Shown here piece after piece: positions 18,083 through 26,957 of a DNA stretch of 64,000 bases. Numbering within the stretch: the first letter of the stretch is position 1; the number at the start of each line of letters is the position of its first letter. Made by a program: the position numbers and the translations under genes. The DNA is from CAMYOC01 sp963704875. Lineage in GTDB: Bacteria; Pseudomonadota; Gammaproteobacteria; Steroidobacterales; XN24. The stretch is taken from assembly GCA_963704875.1 (NCBI GenBank), contig CAVPIA010000003.1, positions 144,269-208,268 on the forward strand, in the 5' to 3' direction. The notes under the pieces are model-generated. The model did no database searches, was not told the origin of the DNA, and saw nothing but the letters and a program-made list of their open reading frames with translations.

Positions 18083-18931
18083 ATGATCAGTCGTGCGCGG
18101 ATCCTGCTGATTTTCTGCATGCTTATAGTGACCGTCGGCTGCGCTGCCAGGCCCAATGCCGAGACCGCTGACGAACCCGCTGCCGAATCCACTGCAGAAC
18201 CGATCGAAATCGCGTGGCAGAGCGCGATCAGAGATCGGGATCTCGCGACGCTGAGCGTATTGCTGGAAACACAAGCCGATCCGAACTGGTCCGCAGCAGA
18301 CGGCAAGACCGGATTAATGATCGCCGCCCAGGCCGGAGACTTGTCGCTGGTCGGCGAGCTCCTGGAGGCCGGAGCCCGCGTCAACGCACGCAATCAGCAC
18401 CTCGGCACACCGCTGATGTTCGCCGCTACCGGAGGCAGTACCTCGGTTGCCACGACACTGATTGCCAATGGCGCCGAGATCGATGCCGTAGCGCGCCTGG
18501 GCTGGACCGCTCTGCTGCTCGCGTCAGCAAAAGGTAATACAGAAGTTGCTTTGCTGTTGATAGCCGCTGGTGCAGATCCCGATCTTGCTGATGGATACGG
18601 TTGGACGCCATTGATGCGCGCGGTCACCGGAAGGCATCTTGCAACGGTCGAGGCGCTGCTGGCCACTGACGCAATCGATCTGGGCGCAGTGGAGGAGTCC
18701 GGCGCCAGCGCCTTGCATATTGCCGCCGGCGAGGGCCAGACTGACATGGTGGCCGTACTGCTTGCCGCCGGAGCGAATCCGTCAGCGCGCGATGCCGCAG
18801 GCCGCACGCCGTACGAGGTCGCCGCGCGCGCAGGTCATCCGGAACTGGCGTCAAACATCGCGGCTGCCAGCGGTGCAACGGATTCGATTGACGCGCGCCC
18901 TGCAGGTGAATCCGCCGGCAGCGGCGACTAA
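18083..18931 (+). CDS. Ankyrin-repeat lipoprotein
   Basis: The 282-aa protein begins with a lipoprotein signal (MISRARILLIFCMLIVTVGC, lipobox VTVGC). About six ankyrin repeats follow (NWSAADGKTGLMIAAQAGD, RNQHLGTPLMFAATGG, ARLGWTALLLASAKGN and so on to DAAGRTPYEVAARAGHPEL). It is probably a periplasmic lipid-anchored protein-interaction module. The frame is open to a GTG at 18029 overlapping the fhs stop, but only the ATG at 18083, behind GGAGG, gives a proper signal peptide. The partner is unknown. Confidence 0.82.
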   Translation: MISRARILLIFCMLIVTVGCAARPNAETADEPAAESTAEPIEIAWQSAIRDRDLATLSVLLETQADPNWSAADGKTGLMIAAQAGDLSLVGELLEAGARVNARNQHLGTPLMFAATGGSTSVATTLIANGAEIDAVARLGWTALLLASAKGNTEVALLLIAAGADPDLADGYGWTPLMRAVTGRHLATVEALLATDAIDLGAVEESGASALHIAAGEGQTDMVAVLLAAGANPSARDAAGRTPYEVAARAGHPELASNIAAASGATDSIDARPAGESAGSGD

Positions 18932-18990
18932 GTCCGGATAAAACTCGCGCCGGATGAAACTCGCAGCGCGTTGAGCCGCCGCTTCCAAAA

Positions 18991-19719
18991 TCAGCATTGC
19001 CGAAAATTCTTGCTGTATTCGTCAAGCGGAATGATCGTCGTACTGTCGCTGACCGGCCGCCGGATATCGTCGGTTCGGTGCTGCAGAGCGAGCTGGAATC
19101 CGAACTCACCAAAAAACCTGTCGAACATATCGCCACCGTAGATCCCGGTCGCCAGGAATGACGGCTGCTCAGCGTCATAACTCAGAGCAATCGCGGCTAA
19201 TGGTTGTCTGGCCGGACCGCCCAGCACGCGCCCACCCGCAGCGGGATCATAGGCGCTGCCTTCCGAACAACAGTAGATGACTCGCTCGCGTTGATTGCGC
19301 TGACGCTGATCATCAACATAGGTAACGGCCTCATGCCGATAGTTGATAAAACTGATGCCCGGCGTGGGGTAACTCATCTTGTGGGCACAGATCGCCGAGA
19401 ACGCAACAACAGAACTCCGTGGGCCAACCCCGCCCTGCCATTGATACGCCTGTCCATCTTCGGTGGTCAGGTCTTGCGCAGCAGTCACCGGCTCGCCCAG
19501 ATCGATCAGAAAGCAGGGTGTCGCCAGGTATGGATAGTGGAAAACATAGCTGCGCCCGATCTCCAGGTCGCCCGGCGCGACTGGTGAATCATCCTCGTGA
19601 ACCAGCCGCGATGGCTGTGCCGGAGCCAGCGGTCCTGGCGTTGCCGCCAGCGTTGATGGCCTTGCGGCGACCAGAGCGCCCGCGCTGGCGCAAAGCTTAA
19701 TAAAGCGACGCCGATCCAT
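18991..19719 (-). CDS. Tat-exported Rieske-like protein with altered cluster ligands
   Basis: The 242-aa protein starts with a twin-arginine signal (MDRRRFIKLCASAGALVAA). The body has the layout of a Rieske [2Fe-2S] domain: a CxH box (SAICAHKMSYP) and a second box aligned at VIYCCSEGSAYDP, followed by the usual GRVLGGPARQPL. In normal Rieske proteins the second box is CxxH (CPCHG). Here the aligned residues read CCSEG, with Glu in place of the His ligand. It may bind a different cluster or none. ATG 19719 is preferred to 19737 because it puts RRRF at the correct place. Confidence 0.65.
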   Translation of the reverse strand: MDRRRFIKLCASAGALVAARPSTLAATPGPLAPAQPSRLVHEDDSPVAPGDLEIGRSYVFHYPYLATPCFLIDLGEPVTAAQDLTTEDGQAYQWQGGVGPRSSVVAFSAICAHKMSYPTPGISFINYRHEAVTYVDDQRQRNQRERVIYCCSEGSAYDPAAGGRVLGGPARQPLAAIALSYDAEQPSFLATGIYGGDMFDRFFGEFGFQLALQHRTDDIRRPVSDSTTIIPLDEYSKNFRQC

Positions 19720-19921
19720 ACCTTGTGGTACCTCCAAGCGGATTGGATAACTTCATCTCAGAACTTTTTTTCGACCCATGCGTTCGCGGCCTGACAGTAG
19801 CACACCCGGATTAACCGCATAAGCGTCACCAGGCAAGTCAGCGCAGGTCCAGTGACGTTCAGCCCTTGTTCAGCCAGCAGGGACGATGCTGCACATGCGA
19901 AAGCAAAAAGAGGAGTCTGAT

Positions 19922-20344
19922 ATGAGAAATCTGTTATCGATTGGCGCTGTTGCGCTGACACTGTCGCTGCTCAGTACCGGGGCTCGTGCTGACAACACAA
20001 ATGCAGGCTATTTCTTGCTTGGGGCGATTGCCGGCAGTCAGCTACACGGTGACCCCGGCGTGCGCCCGGCGCCCGCGCGTTGGCAGAGCTACCGCGCCCA
20101 TAGCTACCAGCGGGCACGCAGCCTGAATGCCAGGCGCTGTCACCTGCAGGGCCATGGTGTGCATCGTCACCACTCATACCTGCAGCACGGGAACGCCGGC
20201 TACCATGGCCTGACGCACCTCGATCACCGTCAGTCACGTCGCCAGGAACACCATACGTCCCGGGATCGGTCGCGGGCCCATCGCGACTATCGTGACGACC
20301 ATTGGCAAGACAAAAAACACCGCGAGCGGCGGTCCTATCGGTGA
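19922..20344 (+). CDS. Secreted histidine/arginine-rich protein
   Basis: The 140-aa protein has a Sec signal peptide (MRNLLSIGAVALTLSLLSTGARA) and a mature part of about 117 aa with about 16 His and many Arg, Ser, Tyr and Gln (HRHHSYLQHGN, QEHHTSRDRSRAHRDYRDDHW). AGAGGAGTCTGAT precedes the ATG at 19922. Such composition suggests metal or polyanion binding in the envelope; this is inference. No domain is recognised and the C-terminus looks disordered. Confidence 0.6.
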   Translation: MRNLLSIGAVALTLSLLSTGARADNTNAGYFLLGAIAGSQLHGDPGVRPAPARWQSYRAHSYQRARSLNARRCHLQGHGVHRHHSYLQHGNAGYHGLTHLDHRQSRRQEHHTSRDRSRAHRDYRDDHWQDKKHRERRSYR

Positions 20345-20440
20345 AACCTTCCCGGTGAAACTCTCTCGGTGAAGCCGTACCGGTGAAGTCGTCCGGGTGA
20401 ATGTGCCGCAACGTCCTCAATACGCCGGGCGTGCCGGCTG

Positions 20441-20920
20441 TCAGTGTCCCAACAAGGTCCGCAACCTGGGAACGAAGCAGCCAGTGCGCCCGGCATAACT
20501 GGTCCATGCCTGACCGAATTCTTCACTCATCGCCGCCTCTTCCTTGCGGATGACGATCAGCCAAACCGGATGCAGCAACAGCGCCCAGAGAATAAACGCG
20601 ACGTGTCCGATATAGATCGCCAGACCGAAATTGAACCAGCTCAGAAACGATGCATAGAGTGGATGCCTCACATAACGGAACGGCCCGCTGGTGCACAACT
20701 TTCGACCGCGGTCATCAATTCTCAGAGTCCGCGTGCTCCAGTAGACCAGCGCAAATGCCCCTGCGGCGCCGACGTTTAGCGCGATCAGTTTGACGCTATG
20801 AGGAATCATCAGCCATCCCTGAGGCATCTCCCTGGCCGCAAGCAGGGCGAGAAACAACAGACCCACACTCAAGGCCGCGCCCAGCGGGCCGCTGCCGAAA
20901 ATTCTTTGGTATGCGTTCAC
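20441..20920 (-). CDS. Isoprenylcysteine carboxyl methyltransferase-like membrane protein
   Basis: The 159-aa protein has four or five transmembrane helices and ends with the ICMT/PEMT signature: GPFRYVRHPLYASFL, then IRKEEAAMSEEFGQAWTSYAGRTGCFVP. Bacterial members methylate unknown small or lipid substrates at the membrane using S-adenosylmethionine. The start is a GTG at 20920 preceded by GGGAACTGGA. A regular 14-bp repeat array lies 40-100 bp upstream of it. Confidence 0.8.
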   Translation of the reverse strand: MNAYQRIFGSGPLGAALSVGLLFLALLAAREMPQGWLMIPHSVKLIALNVGAAGAFALVYWSTRTLRIDDRGRKLCTSGPFRYVRHPLYASFLSWFNFGLAIYIGHVAFILWALLLHPVWLIVIRKEEAAMSEEFGQAWTSYAGRTGCFVPRLRTLLGH

Positions 20921-20960
20921 TCCAGTTCCCTTTTCAAGTTACATGCGGACATTGGCGCAT

Positions 20961-21020
20961 GAATATTGGCAGTCGAATATTGCTCATCGAATATCGCCTG
21001 TTGAATATTCCCTATCAAAT
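20961..21020. repeat. Four-copy 14-bp tandem array with GAATATT core
   Basis: GAATATT or GAATATC recurs at exactly 14-bp steps (20961, 20975, 20989, 21003), with a degenerate fifth copy from 21017. The array lies in the region upstream of the leftward ICMT-like gene. It could be an operator cluster or a short minisatellite. Confidence 0.75.
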
Positions 21021-21053
21021 AACCCCAGTCCGATCTCGGCGGCCGGCCGCGCC

Positions 21054-22733
21054 TCAGTAGCGCCAACTGCTCAGATCAGCTCCGGCGGGCGCGGTCGCTT
21101 CTATGCGTTTGAGGATCTTTTCCTGGTACAGATCGTGGTAATGCAGCCTGGAAATCCAGATCGGCTGATCATGATCGCCATTCCAGCAATGCTCTGCCCG
21201 GCAGCCATAGTCGACTTCGCCACCGTAGTGGGGCCCCTCTGTCGATTCCAGGAATTCTTCAAGCAGATAGACGGCATTATTCAGATAGTAATTGTCCATA
21301 GTGCCAACGTACACGTGCAGCTTGCCCGCCAGCCTTGGACCAAGCTCCGCCCAATCGCGCTCGAGTATATGACGCAAATCGAAATGCTCGCGCCAGTAGT
21401 CAGCCACTTCACGGTCTATCTCACCGCTGAGTTTGTCCCAGATCGGCTGCGGATAACCGTCTTCTCCCTGCGGTGAAGAAACCGCCTGCCATATATCGAA
21501 CTGTTCTCCGGATCGGCCGCGGGTACCCAGGGCAAGTTCGAGGTGGTTATAGTCCTGCACTGTCGCTGTGACGTGTCCGAGCGCATCGCGATGGCCGGGC
21601 CGGTAAATTCGCTGGAACGGCCCCTGAATAAAATAGGCATTTTCGTCATCGTATAGGTTGACCTGGGTGAACGCGCGAAAGTCCACCGGATCCGGACAGG
21701 CTGCAAAGGCGCCGTTGTATTCATCCGGATAAAACACCTGCACTGCGAGCGCCTCCCAGCCCCCGGTCGAGCCGCCATACAGGAAGCGGGACCAGCCCTC
21801 GCCAATACCCCGGAACTGCTTCTCGATGAACGGAATCAGCTCGTAGGTGATCGCGTCACCGTAGGGGCCGAGATTGGCCGAATTCACCGCATACGAGTCA
21901 TCGTAGTAGGGATTGGCATGCTGAATTTCGACAATCAGCATGCGCGGCTGATCCGGCCTGATCCAGCGCTGATAATTGCTCCACGCTTCTTCCTGCTCGA
22001 TCCGGTTGTAGCCGTCGATACCGAATCGTTCACTGAAGCTCGGCTCCAGATCAGGATCCGGCGGCGTCTCCCGGAAACTGCCGATGTCGGCCGGGAAATG
22101 ACCGTGGAAGACCGCAAGTGGATAGCGCGCATGCGGATGCTCGTCGAAACCATGCGGCAACAGCACGTGGGCTCCCAGATAGACAGGCCGCCCCCAGAAT
22201 TCGGACAACAGCTCGCTCTGGATGCGGACATGCCGGACGTAATCGGTATCCGCCGGTTGTTCGATCGGCAGCATGACCTGATCCAGCATCAGCTCGATCC
22301 GGCCGCCCTGGGCGGGATCGATCAGCACACGCCGTGGCGTACTGTATAGATTGCCTGGCGCCCTGTTCCATTGCTGACCTTCGCCGCGGTCCATCGGCAG
22401 CTTTAGCGTATGCCCGGTAGCCAGATTGAAAGTCTCGTACCGGTGCAGCACGGCCTGGACGAAGTACTCTCCGGCTGGCAGATCGGCAAGACTGGCGACC
22501 GGATAGCCGAAAACCGAACTGTCAAAAAGCGCCCATTCAGCCGGCTGCAATCCCTCCAGATCAATACCCATGACCTGGATGGCGTCCACCCCGGGCTTAA
22601 CCTGGAAACGTGGCTCTGATTCGCCATCCGGCGTCAGCAAAAGCAACAGGCGCCCATCCAGCGGACCCTCGGCCACCCCGAGGTCATATCGCACAGCTAT
22701 CTCAGGACCGATCTTGGTCTGGTTCATCGTCAT
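21054..22733 (-). CDS. Esterase D-like alpha/beta hydrolase (large form)
   Basis: The 559-aa protein has an N-terminal beta-rich region of about 190 aa and a C-terminal esterase domain (PF00756-like) of about 370 aa. The nucleophile elbow is LYGGSTGGWEAL. Family blocks YLGAHVLLPHGF and PLAVFHGHFP precede it, and late His residues in LHYHDLYQEKI could complete the triad. No signal peptide is seen. The ATG at 22733 overlaps the end of the upstream small membrane gene by about 32 bp, so the two are probably coupled. The substrate is unknown. Confidence 0.75.
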   Translation of the reverse strand: MTMNQTKIGPEIAVRYDLGVAEGPLDGRLLLLLTPDGESEPRFQVKPGVDAIQVMGIDLEGLQPAEWALFDSSVFGYPVASLADLPAGEYFVQAVLHRYETFNLATGHTLKLPMDRGEGQQWNRAPGNLYSTPRRVLIDPAQGGRIELMLDQVMLPIEQPADTDYVRHVRIQSELLSEFWGRPVYLGAHVLLPHGFDEHPHARYPLAVFHGHFPADIGSFRETPPDPDLEPSFSERFGIDGYNRIEQEEAWSNYQRWIRPDQPRMLIVEIQHANPYYDDSYAVNSANLGPYGDAITYELIPFIEKQFRGIGEGWSRFLYGGSTGGWEALAVQVFYPDEYNGAFAACPDPVDFRAFTQVNLYDDENAYFIQGPFQRIYRPGHRDALGHVTATVQDYNHLELALGTRGRSGEQFDIWQAVSSPQGEDGYPQPIWDKLSGEIDREVADYWREHFDLRHILERDWAELGPRLAGKLHVYVGTMDNYYLNNAVYLLEEFLESTEGPHYGGEVDYGCRAEHCWNGDHDQPIWISRLHYHDLYQEKILKRIEATAPAGADLSSWRY

Positions 22734-22977
22734 TGGTTCTCCGTCTGCGCAATCGCGCGCCGAGGGTCTGGCCACCGAAATACGCCGCAATCATGAACGG
22801 CAGATGGAGCAACTTCCATTCGACGTCCAGACCCAGCCGCAACAGGACAATCAGCGGTACCGCCGCATGGACGGCTACAAACCAGGCCGGCGAGAATTTT
22901 CTGACGCCCTCTCTCCAGTAGCCAAAGGGCAGGTTCAGGATGAGTGTCGCCAGCAGCAGGATGCCCAGATTTGTCAT
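22702..22977 (-). CDS. Small membrane protein of unknown function
   Basis: The 91-aa protein has two or three transmembrane segments (MTNLGILLLATLILNLPF, FVAVHAAVPLIVLLRLGL, LLHLPFMIAAYFGG) and ends in a basic tail (RLRRRRTNDDE). It overlaps the start of the downstream esterase by about 32 bp in a different frame, which suggests translational coupling. Nothing indicates a function beyond the membrane location. Confidence 0.6.
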   Translation of the reverse strand: MTNLGILLLATLILNLPFGYWREGVRKFSPAWFVAVHAAVPLIVLLRLGLDVEWKLLHLPFMIAAYFGGQTLGARLRRRRTNDDEPDQDRS

Positions 22978-23110
22978 CGCGACGCAGTATAGACGAGTCC
23001 AGGCGAGTGGAGCCGGGCGGGGATCCGATGCATCAGAATCCGGCCCTGCAATTCATCCGGTCAACAACAAACGTACATCAGTCCAGATCACGACTCATCA
23101 AATCGAGCCA

Positions 23111-24838
23111 TCAAATCGAGATGGAGCCTTCGCGGAACTCGCTGCGATCCAGCAGTGCGTTGATCAGTACCGGGTGGCCGCCGCGGGCGATTTCACGAGC
23201 CTGGGACAACACATCGCTGACTTCAGCGTTGTGCCGGATCACCAGACCGCTGGCACCAAACCCTGCAACCACGCGATGATAGTCACTGCGCTGGAGCATC
23301 ACGGCAACGTCATCTTTCAGCAGCTTGATCTGTTCCCGGGCAATCTGACTCCAGCAACCGTCGTTGCCGACCACTGCGATTATCGGGATCTGGTGTCGGA
23401 CAAAGGTATCGAACTCGGCCATGCTGTAACCGAAGGAACCATCGCCAAACAGAACCCATACCTCAGATCCGGGCCGACTGACAGCGGCGCCCAGGGCGAA
23501 GCCCGCGCCAACACCGAGCGTGCCGAAAACACCGGGATCCAGCCACTGCAAAGGACCCCGGGGACGCACGATATAGGACGCTGTGCCGACAAAATCGCCG
23601 CCGTCCGCAACCACGATGCTGTCCTCTGAAAGCGCCTCATTGATGCTGCTACACAGGGCCAGCGGATTAGTAAATTCGCCTGACCCGGCTGCATCGGCAC
23701 TGATCCCGCTCTCACGCTCCTGCTCTCTGGCGGACAGTTCGGAGCGCCACTCTGACCACGCGCCGCCAGCCGCCGGTGCTGCCCGCGACAGGTCTGCAAG
23801 GAAGCTGCCTGCATCCGCCAACACACCAATGTCTGGCTTGCGGTTCAGACGCACCTCCTCCCGGCTCCGATTCGCAGCCACGAGCGTGGCACCGCGCCGC
23901 ACATGCCGACCGTAGTCGAGGCGAAAATCGCAGGGAACCCCGGCGAGGATCACAAGGTCCGCGGATTTCAACGCGTCCCTGCGCCGATGACGAAAATTGT
24001 GGGGGTGCCGCGAGCCAAGCAGACCGCGGGCCATGCCCGACAGATAAACCGGGATCCCCAGTCGATCGACCGCTTCCGCCACGCTGGCTACCCGATCCGG
24101 TTCGCACACCGCCTGGCTGCCGACGATCAGCAAGGGCTTTTTCGCCGCGCGCAGCTTCTGCGCCACGGCCAATACCTGCTGCGCATCTGCTCCAGGCACG
24201 GGCTCAACCATGGCCGGGCCTGGTTGCTGACCCATTCGATCGTCAAACATCCGACCCAGATGGCGACGCAGATACAGGCGCTGCACATAGCCCGCCACAC
24301 CCCCACCACGCTTGCCGATTCCGTACCATTCCCGCACGACCTCTTCCGGGTACAACAGATCCACCGGGCACTCGACGAATACCGGGCCGGGCACGCCGGA
24401 TTTGGCTACCGCAAAGGCCCGTTCGAGGTTCGGCACCAGATCGCGTATGCGACTGACGACCAGCACCTGTTTTACGTGCGGCTGCATCAGCGCAACCTGA
24501 TCGATATCCTGTAGCGCGCCGCGCCCCTTGAGTACTGTTGCGGTGGCGCCGCCGATGATGATCACCGGCGATTGCGCAAGCTGCGCGTTCTTTACCGCGG
24601 TAATCGTGTTGGTCAGTCCCGGACCTGCGGTGACCGCGGCGACGCCGGGCACGCCGGTAAGACGCGCCATGGCATCTGCCGCAAAAACTGCCGTGGCTTC
24701 ATGGCGGGTATCGATAACCCGAATCCCCTGGGCGCGCGCGCCGCTGAGAATCGGGGATATGTGACCACCGCATAAGGTGAACACACAACGCACACCCTGC
24801 GCCTTGAGTACCCGGGCAACCCTGTCGCCACCATGCAT
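23111..24838 (-). CDS. Thiamine-diphosphate enzyme, acetolactate synthase-like (ILVBL/HACL type)
   Basis: The 575-aa protein has the three-domain layout of the acetolactate-synthase superfamily. The catalytic Glu is in DTRHEATAVFAADA, the N-terminal block FTLCGGHISPIL is typical of the ILVBL/2-hydroxyacyl-CoA lyase side, and the thiamine-binding motif is GDGSFGYSMAEF through NDGCW. True IlvB normally pairs with IlvN, which is absent. It lies 54 bp downstream of a CoA-transferase gene on the same strand, which favours action on a CoA ester such as 2-hydroxyacyl-CoA. That substrate is inference. Confidence 0.8.
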   Translation of the reverse strand: MHGGDRVARVLKAQGVRCVFTLCGGHISPILSGARAQGIRVIDTRHEATAVFAADAMARLTGVPGVAAVTAGPGLTNTITAVKNAQLAQSPVIIIGGATATVLKGRGALQDIDQVALMQPHVKQVLVVSRIRDLVPNLERAFAVAKSGVPGPVFVECPVDLLYPEEVVREWYGIGKRGGGVAGYVQRLYLRRHLGRMFDDRMGQQPGPAMVEPVPGADAQQVLAVAQKLRAAKKPLLIVGSQAVCEPDRVASVAEAVDRLGIPVYLSGMARGLLGSRHPHNFRHRRRDALKSADLVILAGVPCDFRLDYGRHVRRGATLVAANRSREEVRLNRKPDIGVLADAGSFLADLSRAAPAAGGAWSEWRSELSAREQERESGISADAAGSGEFTNPLALCSSINEALSEDSIVVADGGDFVGTASYIVRPRGPLQWLDPGVFGTLGVGAGFALGAAVSRPGSEVWVLFGDGSFGYSMAEFDTFVRHQIPIIAVVGNDGCWSQIAREQIKLLKDDVAVMLQRSDYHRVVAGFGASGLVIRHNAEVSDVLSQAREIARGGHPVLINALLDRSEFREGSISI

Positions 24839-24892
24839 GTTCTGTGTCTCCGCCAGTTTGCCAGGGCATGCCTGGTCAGTAACGCCCGTATG

Positions 24893-26662
24893 TCACGCCA
24901 GCCCGCGTCCCCGACCCCAGTGGAGGTCAAAGCCGTGGCCGCTTACTACCGAACCATCGACCTGCTTCAGCGACTGCCCGATGTTCAGACGGGCGCCGCT
25001 GTGCGGTAACACATCCCGTTCCGGATCTATCCCGGGCATCACCCAGATCAACTCGAGTCCTGTCTCCGCAAGTCGGAACACGCCGATATTGGTCACATAA
25101 TAGACCTGCTTGCCGTCAGCCAGCGCACGTTGACCATTGAACGTGACCTCGCTGACCTTGTCGACAAATTTCGGCCGACCCGGTCGCAGCAAGCGGATCT
25201 GCCCTGCGTCAACCTGCCAGCGGGCCCTGGCCATCCAGGCACCGACAAAGATTACCGTACTGGCGCTCTCGATAATCGAGGGAAACCCACCAGGACCGAC
25301 ATAGTCGGCCGCCAGCGGACCTCGCCGCGACACGTTGACGTTGCCATCGCTGTCAACTTCCAGGATCCCAAGCACGGCTGCTTCAAGATGTTCTCGATAG
25401 TGCCGGAACATCCATGCGGAAGACTCAAGTCGCCGGGGATTGACCGCGCCGCCGAAATATATGCCCGGAGCGGGCATCCCTCCATATACGCCGGTCTCGG
25501 TGGTGAATACCAGCTCGTGATGGAGTTCGCTGGCGTAGACTTCGCGGCAGACTTCCTCGGGGTAACCGACACCGATGTTGACATGAGCGCCTCGCGGCAC
25601 GACATCGGCAAACAGTTTTGCTCCCAAACGAGCCAGCGCCTGATCTACCGCATCGCGCGTCGGCGTAATATGCAGGACCCGGTTGATAAAGCGGAGTTTC
25701 TCCGCCGCCGCCCGATCATCACCGTCGCCGCCGGGACACAGGAAACGCCATGGTCTGGACTGGGGCGCCATCACTGACTGCTCGTTCCACCGGTTGACCA
25801 CGATCGCATCGATATCATCGGCTTCAATTCGCGGCAGCTCACTGTCGGCTTTACGCAGACTCGCAACGACCGCCATCACCAGTCCATCGTTATGCCGCGC
25901 CGCTCGTACGGCTTCCCTGGTCTCGGTGAGTGTTGCCATGTCTGTCAGGTAGACATTCCCCTCGGCGTCAGCTGCGGCCGCCGAAAACAGCGCGCAATCG
26001 ATCGCCGGCAGACGATATTCCAACTTGTCACCGCTTGCGGTGATCAACTGGGTGCCGTCGCGACTGGCCACCACCGAACCCGGGCCGCAACGCGGATCAA
26101 GGAAGGTGTCGACGCCGGTGCGACTTCGCAGGCTGGCGTGACCCTGACCCTGACCGTCAATCAACAAGGCCATTTCGCCCTGGGGTAACACATGCAGGTC
26201 CAGCAGACCCTCGTCGACCAGCGCCAGCAGTGCCTTGGCGGTCTCGACATGGCCACTGATGTAACGACGTAACAATCCGGGATGCGCAAGTTCCTCCACC
26301 GTGCCCGGCGCCCTGCCCCGCCCGCCCTGAGCGCCCACCGATATCCAGCTCAATTCGCGGGGATGGCCGCTGGCAGCATAGGCCTCGCTTATCGCCCAGA
26401 AAAACGCAGAGCATCGTGCGTTGCCGGCCATGCCGCAGCTGACCACGGTGCTGCGGTCTGCGATCAGCGCAGCTGCTTCTCGTCCAGTGACAAACTTGCC
26501 GGACACTGCAGCCTCCGGCTTGCTCCGAATATCCCTGCGTTCCCAACGCAGGCGCCAGCGGATGATCTCCGCCAACAGGGTGATCTTGCTGCTGATGTCC
26601 ACCTTGGTGTGACCTGCTTCCGATGACTCCGAGATGCGTGGCCGCCATGGCACACGCAACAT
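24893..26662 (-). CDS. Acyl-CoA:carboxylate CoA-transferase (fused A and B subunits)
   Basis: The 589-aa protein is a class I CoA-transferase with both subunits in one chain: an alpha part (KFVTGREAAALIADRSTVV, GHVETAKAL) and a beta part (RGAHVNIGVGYPEE, VFTTETGVYGGMPAPG). The Glu in TTETGVYGG is the expected covalent CoA-carrying residue, as in propionate CoA-transferase/YdiF. The frame is open to 26740; ATG 26662 has GGGCAGG upstream but the exact start is uncertain. It heads a two-gene unit with the thiamine-diphosphate enzyme. Confidence 0.82.
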   Translation of the reverse strand: MLRVPWRPRISESSEAGHTKVDISSKITLLAEIIRWRLRWERRDIRSKPEAAVSGKFVTGREAAALIADRSTVVSCGMAGNARCSAFFWAISEAYAASGHPRELSWISVGAQGGRGRAPGTVEELAHPGLLRRYISGHVETAKALLALVDEGLLDLHVLPQGEMALLIDGQGQGHASLRSRTGVDTFLDPRCGPGSVVASRDGTQLITASGDKLEYRLPAIDCALFSAAAADAEGNVYLTDMATLTETREAVRAARHNDGLVMAVVASLRKADSELPRIEADDIDAIVVNRWNEQSVMAPQSRPWRFLCPGGDGDDRAAAEKLRFINRVLHITPTRDAVDQALARLGAKLFADVVPRGAHVNIGVGYPEEVCREVYASELHHELVFTTETGVYGGMPAPGIYFGGAVNPRRLESSAWMFRHYREHLEAAVLGILEVDSDGNVNVSRRGPLAADYVGPGGFPSIIESASTVIFVGAWMARARWQVDAGQIRLLRPGRPKFVDKVSEVTFNGQRALADGKQVYYVTNIGVFRLAETGLELIWVMPGIDPERDVLPHSGARLNIGQSLKQVDGSVVSGHGFDLHWGRGRGLA

Positions 26663-26957
26663 CGTCGCCTGCCCACCGCGTCTGCTACATGATAGTCGGC
26701 GCGGCCGACTCAGACAGCCCCGGTAGCGATCTTTCGTCATCCATGGTCTCCAACACCGTAGAAAGTATCCGGATCGGCAAAGCCAGTGGGACCGATGCTG
26801 TTCCTGGTCCCACCGGGTTTCGGGTATGGTATGGCGCGCAACAGATACGCGGACTTACGCGAATTCGCACCCGGCAGAATCGGCGCCGCAAGACACAACC
26901 GAGGCGGCCATGAGCCATGGATGAGAATCCCAACACCAGGAATCTCCGAAAATTGTC

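Noticed and set aside
20961..21020. CRISPR-like repeat array
   Set aside because: The 14-bp unit with a 7-bp core is far too short for repeat plus spacer, and no cas genes are present.
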